64,000 bases of DNA, taken from NCBI GenBank assembly GCA_052244495.1, contig JBQPXH010000010.1; one strand, given 5' to 3'. Under the pieces are notes generated by a model, which saw nothing but the letters and a program-made list of their open reading frames with translations, was not told the origin of the DNA and ran no database searches. A program made the translations under genes and the position numbers. Source of the DNA: Cereibacter_A sp052244495. Lineage in GTDB: Bacteria; Pseudomonadota; Alphaproteobacteria; Rhodobacterales; Rhodobacteraceae. Shown in pieces: positions 9,055 to 17,710 of this stretch (position 1 is its first letter; every line of letters starts with the position of its first letter).

Positions 9055-9435
9055 TCAGGACGAGAGCCTGGCGATGAGGCTGCGGATCGCCTCCGTCCCC
9101 CCGGTCAGCGTGGCGATCCGGTTCAACAGCCCGAGCGCCATCGTCCGCTCCTCGGCCGTCATCGGGGGCAGGCCCCCCGCGGCATCCACCTGTGCCGCAT
9201 AGTCATCGAGGACGGCCGCCACCGCCGCGATCGCCTCCGGACTTCCCGGCTCGGCAGAAGCCAGGGCGGCGGCCAGCTGGGGGGTGCTCACGAGGGTCGA
9301 GACGATCCCGATCTGCGGGAGCGTCGGGGTGACGTCCAGGAGCGGCTCGGGCGGGGCAGTCACCACCCGGTCGCCCGCCCAGCCGGCGGCCGGGACGAGC
9401 GCGAGAATAAGCGCGGCTGCGGTCAGTTTCAGCAT
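9055..9435 (-). CDS. Small secreted protein of unknown function
   Basis: 126 aa. A clear signal peptide (MLKLTAAALILALVPAAGWA, cleavage after about residue 20) precedes a helical, Ala-rich periplasmic domain with no recognised family. The start at 9435 is set by GGAGGATGACATG, in which the TGA is the stop of the upstream outer-membrane protein gene, so the two are translationally coupled. It is presumably a periplasmic partner of that protein. Confidence 0.75.
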   Translation of the reverse strand: MLKLTAAALILALVPAAGWAGDRVVTAPPEPLLDVTPTLPQIGIVSTLVSTPQLAAALASAEPGSPEAIAAVAAVLDDYAAQVDAAGGLPPMTAEERTMALGLLNRIATLTGGTEAIRSLIARLSS

Positions 9436-9436
9436 G

Positions 9437-10237
9437 TCATCCTCCGAAGGCGTTCCTGAGCGCGAAGGACAGCGAGAGCGTCGTGCGCCGGCTGTCCTCC
9501 TCGTCGAACACGTCATTGCAGGTCAGCGCGAGCGAGACCCCCTTCACGCCCGGGACCTTCACGCCCAGGCCGATGTTGGCATAGTCGCCGCTGTAGGAAA
9601 TGCTGGCGCCGAAATGCTCGGTCAGCCCGAGACCGAAGCCCGCGATGAGGCCGGGATCGTCGTCGCGTGCATGCGATCCGACGCCCAGCGTCACCATGTA
9701 GGGCTTGCCCCAGCTGCCGCCGAGGTAGCCGAATTTCGTCAGCGCCACGGTGGTCTCGACGGAATTGTCCGACGCGTCCCCCCAGGTCGCGACATTGTCG
9801 AACCCGATCGCGGCATGGAGATTAAGGTCCGGATCGCCGAGCCTGTGGCCGAACTTGAGCGACAGGAAGCCCGAGTCGCCGAAATCGCGGTCCTCCACCG
9901 AAGTCACGTTCAGGCTGGCCTGCATGCCGATCCCGGTGGCGGCATCGCCGAAGCCCGCGCCGAAGCTCAGCGAGCCATCGACATGGTTGCTGCCCGTGTC
10001 CTCGCGCTTGTCCGACCCGGAGATCGACCCGAAGAGGGTTCCTCCCGGGGCGACAGTGCCCGAGCCGATGCCCTGCATGGTCACGTTCGCCGACGGGCGC
10101 GAGGCAAGGTCGAGGGCCTGGAGAAGCCCCAGAAGGTCCTGCTGCGAGCCTTGGGCGAGGGCGGCGGACGGCAGAAGAGCCGCGGCCGCCACAAGCGCCC
10201 ATCCTCGCAGGCTTCCGACTGATACTGTTTCTGCCAC
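9437..10237 (-). CDS. Outer-membrane beta-barrel-like protein
   Basis: 266 aa from a GTG start at 10237, chosen because AGGAG lies seven bases upstream; an ATG at 10267 in the same frame has no such site. The signal peptide ends in LLPSAALAQ. The mature part is rich in Gly/Ser/Asn with alternating hydrophobic residues (SLSFGAGFGD, LSLKFGHRLGD, GLGLTEHFGASISYSG) and ends in short strands with a Phe near the C-terminus (LSLSFALRNAFGG), as in small outer-membrane barrels. No named family recognised. First gene of a two-gene operon with the secreted protein at 9055-9435. Confidence 0.7.
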   Translation of the reverse strand: MAETVSVGSLRGWALVAAAALLPSAALAQGSQQDLLGLLQALDLASRPSANVTMQGIGSGTVAPGGTLFGSISGSDKREDTGSNHVDGSLSFGAGFGDAATGIGMQASLNVTSVEDRDFGDSGFLSLKFGHRLGDPDLNLHAAIGFDNVATWGDASDNSVETTVALTKFGYLGGSWGKPYMVTLGVGSHARDDDPGLIAGFGLGLTEHFGASISYSGDYANIGLGVKVPGVKGVSLALTCNDVFDEEDSRRTTLSLSFALRNAFGG

Positions 10238-11072
10238 CGTGTCACTCCTAGGGGTTGAGGGGGTCATGCGCGGCCTCCATCGCGGACCCGCCGATCTGCA
10301 GCCGGTCCGATCGTGCCGGCATCCGGGCGATCGTCGGATAAAATGCCGCAAGGACGGTCAAATCGAAGAACCCCCGCTTCGGGTTTCATGCACACTCCCC
10401 GCCAATGAACACGGCTCGCCTGCCCGTTTCTACCCGGCCGGAAGATATCGCCACCCTCGGGGATCACGCCTTCGGCGCCGTGAAGTATCGAGGAGACCGG
10501 AGCGGATATGTGATCCGGTCAGGAAAACCATGCTCTCCTGCGCGCCTGCCGCCGACAGCCCGTTCGCAAGGAGAATGGAGGCTCGGGAGCCCGATCCCGG
10601 GATGTATCGAAAGATCGTGGCTCCGGCGCCCCGGGGACCGCAGAAGGCCTTGACGCCGATCAACAGCCTCCGATGCATGGCGCATCGTGACGACGGGCGC
10701 CAGCACCCTGCGCCCTCCTGTCGCGCCGTCGCCATCGCGCAAACCTGACCGAACCTTGCCTGCGGCATCGATCCCGCCCGACAAGCCGTCGCCGACCGGG
10801 GATGACGTATCAAACCGAGCGCCCGAACTCAGCTTTGTCCTACTGAACTCCGAAGACTTTCGCTGCCCCAGCTATCGCTCCGTCGGCACAACTGCGCGTA
10901 GCTCAAACACCGGCTCTGGCGTCAGCGGAATGAATGTTCAGGGTCACAACGATGGAAGCCGGCGGACAGAAAGCCGATCGAAGGGGGTAATGCCACCCTT
11001 CATCTGCCGTATTGAACTTGATCTCGCTTCATCTAAGCTTGCGCCCGATAATGATTTTCAGGGGGTCATAAG
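10238..11072. other. Non-coding gap, probably carrying divergent promoters
   Basis: About 830 bp between divergently transcribed secreted-protein genes. ORFs of about 127-129 aa on each strand have no family resemblance and unlikely composition. The last ~200 bp before 11073 are visibly less GC-rich (for example TTGAACTTGATCTCGCTTCATC), as expected for a promoter region, but no convincing -35/-10 pair was fixed. Confidence 0.4.
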
Positions 11073-12359
11073 ATGATACGTTGTACAGAAATTGCTAAGT
11101 TTTCAGGATCCTTCGGCTTTCTCCTCTATGCCGTCATGTCGAATTCTGCACTCGCGGAAGGGTTGGTCATGAAACGGTCTTGGGGCAATGCGCCCCAAAA
11201 GCAGGCTACCCCTGACGAAACCGGAGCGGTGTCAGGCATAACCAATGAGATTGCAGATTTCAGGGAAATCGAGGGGGAATGGGCTGGTTCGGTCCCGGGT
11301 TTCGGGGTCGGGCAGAGCACGGCCGTTCTCTCCGCAACCGATATCGGCATACAGCTTGTCCTTCGGGCCCCGGCCAAGCATTGCGAAATCATCGTGACGC
11401 CGGAGCCAGGAGTGTCCGGCGGCTTCGCCGCGTTTCTCTTCGGAATGTCGAGGAAGGAGTGCGAGATCGGGGACTTTTTCGCCAGGCGCAGCGGAGACAA
11501 GCTTCTGGTTCAGATCGAGGGGTGGAAGCAACCGGCAGAATTGACCCGGATGAACGGGCCTGCCAGCGAAGACTGGATCAGGAGCGCACCACCTGCAACC
11601 GTGCGCGGGATCGCATTGGGCGACGCCGTGGATAGCCTCAAGAACAGGGGCGACGATGGCGGCCATGTCGGGGTGTTCCATTCCTTGCGGCGCGTGTACC
11701 CTCAAAGGATCGGAATGATGGGAATATCGGACCCCTACCTCGATGCAGATGTCGCCGTTCTGGATTACCCGATGAATGTTGCTGGCGTCGAAGAAAGGAT
11801 AAGCATCGATAACACGGGCATCTTTTCGATCCAGGGTCGGGTCGTCGCCCTCCTGCGCGAACATGCTCCTCCGGAGAACATCGCACCGCGCCTCGAAGCA
11901 GTCGAGGAGGCCCTTCTGGCACAGCTCGGGGAGCCTACGGTGAAGCAGAGAGGGCAATGGGCCTGGTACTTCAACACGGCAGGAGAACCCCTGCTGAAAA
12001 ACAGGCGCACCCCTTGTGGCAACATGTTCGGAACAAGCTCCGAAACGAAGCGTCCGATCGGGTTTCCTTATCTTGAAATCAACACCAGTCCTGTGGAAAT
12101 TTTGCGCGGTCTCAAGCCTCGTATCGAGCGAGGAAATGTTCTGGCCACGGTTGAGGCCGCAAACGGTTGCGGTTACTCGATCGTCTACACCATGACACAG
12201 ACCGGAAACGGCCTTCTGGACAAGCTGAATGTCCTGGCTTTTGCCCACGAACCTGTTAGAGGGTCGATCTGGAACGATCGAGCATTCGCCATTCGCGCCA
12301 AGGTAGAACATGAAATCAACCCTAACGAGTCGTCTGCAAGCGTTACTCCGAAGCTTTGA
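11073..12359 (+). CDS. Secreted hypothetical protein, 428 aa
   Basis: A signal-peptide-like start (residues ~8-28, SGSFGFLLYAVMSNSALAEG) precedes a ~400-residue exported domain. No family recognised. Segments such as EIEGEWAGSVPGFG and IVTPEPGVSGGF suggest a beta-rich N-terminal half. Cysteines are sparse but possibly paired (C in AKHCEI, KECEI, TPCGN, NGCGY). AGGGGG lies seven bases before the ATG. Codon use is less GC-biased than in the neighbours, hinting at recent acquisition. No operon partners: IS debris follows directly. Confidence 0.6.
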   Translation: MIRCTEIAKFSGSFGFLLYAVMSNSALAEGLVMKRSWGNAPQKQATPDETGAVSGITNEIADFREIEGEWAGSVPGFGVGQSTAVLSATDIGIQLVLRAPAKHCEIIVTPEPGVSGGFAAFLFGMSRKECEIGDFFARRSGDKLLVQIEGWKQPAELTRMNGPASEDWIRSAPPATVRGIALGDAVDSLKNRGDDGGHVGVFHSLRRVYPQRIGMMGISDPYLDADVAVLDYPMNVAGVEERISIDNTGIFSIQGRVVALLREHAPPENIAPRLEAVEEALLAQLGEPTVKQRGQWAWYFNTAGEPLLKNRRTPCGNMFGTSSETKRPIGFPYLEINTSPVEILRGLKPRIERGNVLATVEAANGCGYSIVYTMTQTGNGLLDKLNVLAFAHEPVRGSIWNDRAFAIRAKVEHEINPNESSASVTPKL

Positions 12360-12407
12360 CTGCGGAGGCCATGTCCCAGAGGGGCCTAGCTTGCCGATAG
12401 CGCCGTC

Positions 12408-12540
12408 GGGTACCCGCGCGCTCACATCGCCACCGCCATCGGCATTCAGTTCATCGAGCATCATCGCCGAAAGGTCCGCTTCTTCTCCACCATCAAACTC
12501 GTCAACGCCCTCGAGCAGGAAAAGGCTCGGGCATAGCCGG
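12408..12540 (+). pseudogene. Fragment of IS21-family IstB ATPase
   Basis: About 40 codons read HIATAIGIQF, RRKVRFFSTIKLVNALEQEK and then a TAG. This matches the stretch just after the Walker A of IS21 helper protein IstB (usually GTGKTHLATA...VRFFxTxxLVNxLEQEK). The Walker A itself is mutated to GYPRAH, and similarity resumes only briefly in another frame (AGQIAEA). Both ends of the gene are missing, so this is a dead remnant. The following ~280 bp contain a 54-codon ORF (12664-12828) that overlaps the next gene's start, with no ribosome-binding site and no recognised product. Confidence 0.55.
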
Positions 12541-12824
12541 ACAGATCGCAGAGGCTTCATTCTTCAAGTTGATCGAGGCCGCCTCGAAGCGACCTGGCGC
12601 CGGCTCAAGGGTGGCAGGCTGGCCTAGTATTGTGCGCCCCGGGAATAGGTTTCGCTTGATCGGATGGCCGTCCCAACAAGAAAACCCAAAGCCCTTAAGA
12701 CAGCGGCGCACCTTGCCGCGAGTGCGCCAGCCAATTATCAATTCGGCCATGCTCCTCCTCCCTTCGGACGGGCGTACATGGACTGGCCCGTCGAGGCCTT
12801 CAGGAGCGGGAAGGAGTTGCTCGC

Positions 12825-13712
12825 ATGATGTTGACGAGTGCGCCGGGTGCGGCGGTTCGCCTGCGGTCGGAACGGCTGCGACCACTGGCTTGGACCCTGA
12901 TTTGCTGCGGCCTGACTGCCTGCGGCGGGGGAAGGAGCGGCGGCACTGACGTCGAGCCGACGTTCACCGGCCGCGAGGTGGTAACCGAAGGCATCGAGCA
13001 CTACGTGACCGACCACAATGGCTACAGCCGTGTCCGCATCGACCATGCCGCGACACAAGCGGATCGCGACGCGCTCGGCCAGTTCGATGATTCCAACCCG
13101 GCCACGCCAGCAGGCTATCGCAACCTGATCGAGCGCGCGGAGAACGTCTACGCCGATTCAGTCTTCATCGAGGTCATCGCCCAGATCGACAAGGACGTCG
13201 AGGGCAACGAAAAGGTCCAGAAGGTGCTGCGGCTCACCGCTGACCAAGCCCCCTTCGACAATGTCGATGGCGCCGGCAACCCGATCGGGAGCGGCAAGTA
13301 CTACTTCCGCGGCAACGGCAACTTCCGGGTCTACGCCAGCGTCGATGGGGGCGAGGTCCAGACCGGTGTGGGCGATCTGGAAGCACTGGCCATCGACTTC
13401 GATACCGGCACCGCAGCCATCCACCTGCATACCGGCATCAACGAGACATCCCGGATCGAGACTGAAGTCTTGGCCGACAGTCTGACCTTCAACATCCTCA
13501 CCGGCACCTACGGCGGCGCGATCACCCAGACCGCACGGGTAGGGGGCGAGACCCTGACCGCCCAAGGCCATCTGCGCGGCAGCATCAGCGGCGACGAGGC
13601 CAGTCTCACCCGGCAGAACGAGCAGATGACGACTTCGGGCGTCTTCACCGCCAATGGCGCACGGCTGAGTTCAGACGGAATTTTCTGGGGCAGCCAGCTC
13701 AACTACCGCTGA
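12825..13712 (+). CDS. Putative surface lipoprotein, TbpB-like C-terminal barrel
   Basis: 295 aa. A lipoprotein signal with lipobox LTAC (Cys33, just after a short hydrophobic stretch) is followed by a Gly-rich linker and a beta-rich domain. The C-terminal third (TGTYGGAIT, GHLRGSISGDEAS, SGVFTANGARLSSDGIFWG) has the pattern of eight-stranded barrels of transferrin-binding-protein-B-like lipoproteins. AAGGAG lies upstream of ATGATG at 12825/12828. Its stop overlaps the ATG of the next gene, which encodes an outer-membrane barrel. That pairing is typical of a Slam (surface lipoprotein assembly modifier) and its client, so this is probably the client. Ligand unknown. Confidence 0.6.
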   Translation: MMLTSAPGAAVRLRSERLRPLAWTLICCGLTACGGGRSGGTDVEPTFTGREVVTEGIEHYVTDHNGYSRVRIDHAATQADRDALGQFDDSNPATPAGYRNLIERAENVYADSVFIEVIAQIDKDVEGNEKVQKVLRLTADQAPFDNVDGAGNPIGSGKYYFRGNGNFRVYASVDGGEVQTGVGDLEALAIDFDTGTAAIHLHTGINETSRIETEVLADSLTFNILTGTYGGAITQTARVGGETLTAQGHLRGSISGDEASLTRQNEQMTTSGVFTANGARLSSDGIFWGSQLNYR

Positions 13713-14806
13713 TGGCCCGGACGAGGGAGACGACAGGAAGACCTTGGTCGTTCCAGCTACGCGAGACGGAACTGCTGGCGCTGGCGGTGGTGGCGGTACT
13801 CCTGCCGGGCGACGCATGCAGCCAGAGCTATGAGCTCGGACGCAGCGGCGATCTTGTCATCTCCGAGCGCCTGCGAATCCTGGCCCACGGCCAAGCGTTG
13901 GCCGAGGGGAGCAGCCCGATGGCGCGCACCTTGTCGCTGAAGGCGGACATGATTGCTCAAGGATTCTATCATAGGGGCGGGTTCGAATGGGTAATGGCCG
14001 AGGCCTCGCTCAGTCCGACGCTGGGCTGGTCACCCAACCTGAACGGCGGGATGGCCCGGTCGCGGATCGCGCTCGGCGGCGGCTGGCTCGAGATCGACCC
14101 TGTCTATGTCGCCAGATCCGGCGCCACCGCCGGGCTCCTCTTCGAGAGCGAAGCGCGCCTCGCATGGGGAGCGGGGCGATACTTGCAGGTGGAGGCTGAT
14201 GGTGCCATCTCGCACGCCCTGCATGGTGGTTACGAGCGGCGCGACCGGCGGCTTCTGCTATGCAGCCGCAACCACCTGCGGAGTTGGAGCTTTCTCGACC
14301 TCTGCGTCAACCAAAGTGAGAGCGTTCGCAGCCTTAGCCATTACGAACAGCGCGAGACCATGTTCCAGTTCGCCCGGCTCTTCACCGCACCGAACAGCTA
14401 TCACGAGATCCGCCTCGACCTTACCGAGCGCCGGCAGCCGGAGTACCGGCAGCCACGGACTGGGCTTGAACTGCATTCGGTCTGGCCTGGCCTCGCCACC
14501 CGCCTCGGCACAGGCTTCGGACGGGCCGTGGAGGGCCGCACCGCCGAGCGGCTCGATGTCTTCGCCGACCTGCGCTGGCGCATGGCAGGCGCGGTGACCG
14601 GGCTCTCGCTCTGGCAATCCCGAGCCAGTGGCGGACAGGTCTTTGGTATCGCCCAGAGAGATGTGAGTACCGGCGTGGCCCTCTTCCGTCAGATCACGCC
14701 CGCCTTGGATATTTCAGTGCAATATGTGCGCACCCAATCGAGTGTAGACCTCTTCGACAACCGGCAGATCGCCCTTGATCTCTCTTGGCGTTTCCGTATC
14801 CGCTAG
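13712..14806 (+). CDS. Outer-membrane barrel, possibly Slam-like (DUF560-type)
   Basis: 364 aa. After a hydrophobic N-terminal segment (LLALAVVAVLLPGDACS) comes a strand-rich sequence with many aromatic-ended beta strands. The last strands read LDISVQYVRTQSSVDLFDNR and IALDLSWRF, close to the closing strands of the Slam barrel (pattern NSN-x-L(Y/F)xxxRN...L). The TPR-like N-terminal domain of full Slam proteins is absent. The start codon overlaps the stop of the lipoprotein gene (TGATG), so they are coupled. Likely role: translocation of that lipoprotein to the cell surface. A generic outer-membrane porin-like protein is the alternative. Confidence 0.55.
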   Translation: MARTRETTGRPWSFQLRETELLALAVVAVLLPGDACSQSYELGRSGDLVISERLRILAHGQALAEGSSPMARTLSLKADMIAQGFYHRGGFEWVMAEASLSPTLGWSPNLNGGMARSRIALGGGWLEIDPVYVARSGATAGLLFESEARLAWGAGRYLQVEADGAISHALHGGYERRDRRLLLCSRNHLRSWSFLDLCVNQSESVRSLSHYEQRETMFQFARLFTAPNSYHEIRLDLTERRQPEYRQPRTGLELHSVWPGLATRLGTGFGRAVEGRTAERLDVFADLRWRMAGAVTGLSLWQSRASGGQVFGIAQRDVSTGVALFRQITPALDISVQYVRTQSSVDLFDNRQIALDLSWRFRIR

Positions 14807-14812
14807 GATCCG

Positions 14813-14968
14813 TCATCCCTCCTGAAGAAGCCGGATGACCGTCCCGAACGCCGCCGGGCGACGGGATGACCCGCCGCAGCCGCACTGGCCGCAGGTCCCG
14901 CTGAACGCGTATCCATCCCTGTCGCGGCCGCTGTAGAAGGTCATTCCACCAATCGACTGCTGCGTCAT
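14813..14968 (-). CDS. Small Cys/Gly-rich ORF, possibly truncated by the IS
   Basis: 51 codons, including FSGTCGQCGCGGSSRR. No family recognised. The start lies only 14 bp from the end of the neighbouring IS element, so the gene may have lost its promoter or N-terminus to the insertion. The weak GGAA before the ATG and the short length leave it uncertain. Confidence 0.3.
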   Translation of the reverse strand: MTQQSIGGMTFYSGRDRDGYAFSGTCGQCGCGGSSRRPAAFGTVIRLLQEG

Positions 14969-14981
14969 GTTCCAGTTTCCG

Positions 14982-16028
14982 GGCACTGTTGCACAAATCG
15001 CCTCAGATGATTCATCTTTTGAACCCAGCGCGATAGCTGGACGGCATGAGCAGACCGACACCCCCGACCTACAAGACCCGGAACTGGCCAAGTTACAACA
15101 AGGCGCTCAAGCGCCGCGGCTCTCTGGCGATCTGGTTCGACCCCGCCATGACCTAGGCGGCCACGCCGACCGGCAAGCGCGGCCGACAGCGTGACTACAG
15201 CGATGCCGCGATCCAGACCTGCCTGACCATGAGGGTCCTCTTCGGCATGGCGCTGCGACAAACGACCGGCTTTGTCGAGAGCCTGCTGCAGCTGGTCGGC
15301 CTGACTGGGCCGTGCCCGATTTCAGCACCCTCAGCCGTCGCCAGAAGACCCTAAAGGTGAACATGCCCTACCGAGGCTCGGACGGCCCCCTGCACTGGTG
15401 ATCGACAGCACCGGGATCAAGGTCGAGGTGAAGGCGAGTGGAACGCCCGCAAGCATGGCGGCGCCAAACGCAGGATCTGGCGCAAGGTCCACATCGGGAT
15501 TGACGAGAGTTCCTTGAAGATCCGGGCCGCCGAATTCACCACCAGCGACATCGGCGATGCACCCATGCTGCCCGAATTGCTCGACCAGATCCCGCCGGAA
15601 CACGAAATCGCCAGCGTCACCGCCGACGGCGCCTTCGACACCCGCAAGTGCCATGACGCCATTGCGGCCCGCGGCGCCGCCGCGATCATCCCGCCCCGCA
15701 AGAACGCCAAGCCCTGAAAGCCTGACACCCCAGGTGCTGTCGCGCGCAACGAGATCCTGCGCACATCGAAGCGTGTCGGGCGGACCATCTGGCGACGATG
15801 GAGCGGCTATCACCGCCGAAGCCGCGCAGAGACTAAAATGCACTGCGCAAGCTGCTGGGCCAGCGACTGTCCGCCAAGGATTTCGACCGTCAGGTCGCCG
15901 AGTTTCAGGTCCGCGTCGCCGTCTTGAACAGCTTCACCGCCCTCGGCACGCCTGTCACAGAGGTCGCAGGATAGGCCGGTCCGCGTAAAGGGGAAGTCCG
16001 GTCATCAGCCAATTTGTGCAACAGAGCC
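14982..16028 (+). mobile_element. IS5-family insertion sequence, degenerate
   Basis: About 1047 bp bounded by imperfect terminal inverted repeats: GGCACTGTTGCACAAAT at the left, and a right end that reads GGCTCTGTTGCACAAAT on the minus strand. It contains one transposase gene with several inactivating changes. No target duplication is visible (left flank ends CAGTTTCCG, right flank begins TCCTGAAAA), consistent with age or a past rearrangement. It cannot be autonomous but could be moved in trans by an intact relative. Confidence 0.85.
15046..15974 (+). pseudogene. IS5-family transposase, multiply disrupted
   Basis: The usual IS5-type sequence can be followed in pieces: SRPTPPTYKTRNWPSYNKAL, SDAAIQTCLTMRVLFGMALR, GAPMLPELLDQIP-like text (here DAPMLPELLDQIP), ASVTADGAFDTRKCHDAIAA and the C-terminal VAVLNSFTALGTPVTEVAG. 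A TAG replaces the Trp after DPAMT. Frame is lost near 15300 (LVGLT where GLDW is usual) and again near 15400-15440. A TGA replaces Trp after PPRKNAKP (~15716). Non-functional. Confidence 0.85.
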
Positions 16029-16100
16029 TCCTGAAAAGACAATTTGCCAAGCCTGAGCACAAGGGTTACGGAAAAGGAAACATCGTAACAGGAGCAGCTA

Positions 16101-16424
16101 TTGGCCGAACTTGATCTTGAGAAACTGTCGCTGAAAGAGCTCAAGGCCTTGCGCACGCAGCTCGACAAGGCCATTGCAACCTATGAGGATCGTCGGAAGA
16201 GAGAGGCGCGGGAAGAGCTCGAGGAAAAGGCACGTTCGCTTGGCTTCACCCTCGCGGAACTCATCGGCGCGCCTCTCACACGCACACGCACACGCACCGG
16301 CGCCCCGCCCAAATATGTCAATCCTTCAAATGCCGAGGAAACCTGGTCCGGGCGCGGCCGGAGACCCCGCTGGTTCGAGGAAGCGCTCGCCCAAGGTCGG
16401 TCGGCAAACGAGCTGAAGATCTGA
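16101..16424 (+). CDS. H-NS family nucleoid protein (HvrA-like)
   Basis: 107 aa. The N-terminal helical oligomerisation region (residues ~5-50, LEKLSLKELKALRTQLDKAI) is followed by the H-NS C-terminal DNA-binding signature TWSGRGRRPRWF (81-92), preceded by KYVNP. The start is TTG at 16101 with AGGAG eight bases upstream. The linker contains a TRTRTRTG run encoded by a 6-bp tandem repeat (ACACGC x3), which could change length without frameshift. H-NS proteins silence AT-rich and foreign DNA. This copy sits inside IS-rich sequence and may have arrived with it; a role in silencing the neighbouring accessory genes is plausible but inferred. Confidence 0.85.
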   Translation: MAELDLEKLSLKELKALRTQLDKAIATYEDRRKREAREELEEKARSLGFTLAELIGAPLTRTRTRTGAPPKYVNPSNAEETWSGRGRRPRWFEEALAQGRSANELKI

Positions 16425-16473
16425 TCCTGCCCGACAGAGGCCAAGAGACCTCGACCTTCCGGGCCCGTCCCGG

Positions 16474-16990
16474 GAGGCATCTAGGAGGGAGCCGAGCTTG
16501 GGCTGCTTTTCCCGCAGCGCGTCGTCGGCGACGCTCCATTGCTGCTCAGCATCGGCCTTGGTCTCTTGGGCGAAGATCGTCTTCAGCATCGCGGCGACGG
16601 CCGTGCGCTGTTTGGCCGGAGCGTGTGCCAGGGCATTTCGCATCCAGTGAATCCGGCACCTCTGGTGGGTGGCGTTGAACACCCGTCGCGCCACGGCCCT
16701 TAAGCCCTTGTGTCGTCGGCGATGACCAGCCTCACCCCGCGCAGACCGCGGTTGGCCAGCGAGCGCAGGAACTCGGTCCAGAACGTCTCGGCCTCGGAGG
16801 GGCCGGTCGCGACGCCCAGCACCTCCCGCTTGCCGTCCTCGTTCGCGGCCACGGCGACTATTACGGCACGATTCACGATCCGCCCGCCCTCGCGCACCTT
16901 CACGTGGGTCGCGGCGAGCCACAAGTAAGGCCATGCGCCCTCGAGCGGTCGGGCAAGAAAAGCATTCACACACTCGTCGCGACCGAAGCT
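16474..16990 (-). pseudogene. IS256-family (Mutator) transposase remnant
   Basis: The central part of an IS256-type transposase: FLARPLEGAWPYLW, VKVREGGRIVNRAVIVAVA, EAETFWTEFLRSLANRGLRG, then after a lost base HKGLRAVARRVFNATHQRC and QPKLGSLLDAS. A one-base deletion at ~16712 turns GACGACCAC into GACGACAC and breaks the frame. The first catalytic Asp (normally WLDATYVK) is Ala here (WLAATHVK, GAC to GCC at 16913-16915). N- and C-terminal parts are missing. Dead fragment. Confidence 0.85.
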
Positions 16991-17468
16991 TGCGATCGCT
17001 GTATTGCAGCTCTGACGGCGTGCGTGGTCGTGGCGCTCCCGTGACGAACTTGTCCCATAGTGCTTCCTTTCATTCCTGCGAAAGGATCGCACCATCAAAC
17101 CGTGGGATCAAACACCTCCAGCCTGCGTGTAAAAACGTATGGCCCGCCCCGGTTGCAAGCGGCGATTGAATGACAGCGTGGTCAGTCTGCACAAACGTAT
17201 CCGGCATGTCGGCTCGGTGGCCGCTGCCAAGATGGAGATCCGCGCGTCCCGCTCCTCATAAAGGGGCCGGCCTCGGAGGGCCTCGCCCTCGGCCCAATAA
17301 TATCTCTTCGCTGCACTTGCCCGGCATTGCCGGGCCGGGCAAAGCATCAATGTCCTCCGGCCCGGAAAGGCGGCCCACCCTCGGTGATGACATTGGTCAT
17401 CACACCCTGAGCTGGATGTCGACGATTACAGTAAGTGGCGTTGATAATAGGTGGGGTAGCTCTTGGAT

Positions 17469-17534
17469 ATGACGAAGAAAGTATCGATCATCGGCGGGGA
17501 CTTGGCCAAGCAGGTCTTCCAAGTCACGGCGTGA
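17469..17534 (+). pseudogene. N-terminal fragment of IS110-family transposase
   Basis: Twenty-one codons, MTKKVSIIGGDLAKQVFQV..., match the start of IS110/IS1111 transposases (usually KKVSIIGVDLAKxVFQxHG, where the Asp is the first catalytic DEDD residue). A TGA follows at 17532, and no further similarity is visible before manC begins at 17711. Remnant only. Confidence 0.6.
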
Positions 17535-17710
17535 CAGCCGAAGACGACGTTACGCCTCGTGGAGCGGGCACGGTCGAGGATCTGAAGGCCGGGTGAGCAA
17601 TCGGTCGGGTAAAAGCGATCCATCCTGTTCTCCGCCACGGCGGAAGCCGTTTCCGAAGACCCCGGTTTGGCCTAAGCTGAGGCGGATCATTTTGACCCGG
17701 AGTGCATTTC

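Noticed and set aside
10687..11076. 129-codon ORF before the secreted protein gene
   Set aside because: No ribosome-binding site, unlikely composition, and it overlaps the probable promoter region and the start of 11073.
12664..12828. 54-codon ORF overlapping the lipoprotein start
   Set aside because: No ribosome-binding site or homology; probably chance within IS debris, although the ATGA overlap is suggestive.
14973..16037. Target-site duplication around the IS5 copy
   Set aside because: The bases flanking the two ends do not match over any 2-9 bp direct repeat that I can defend.
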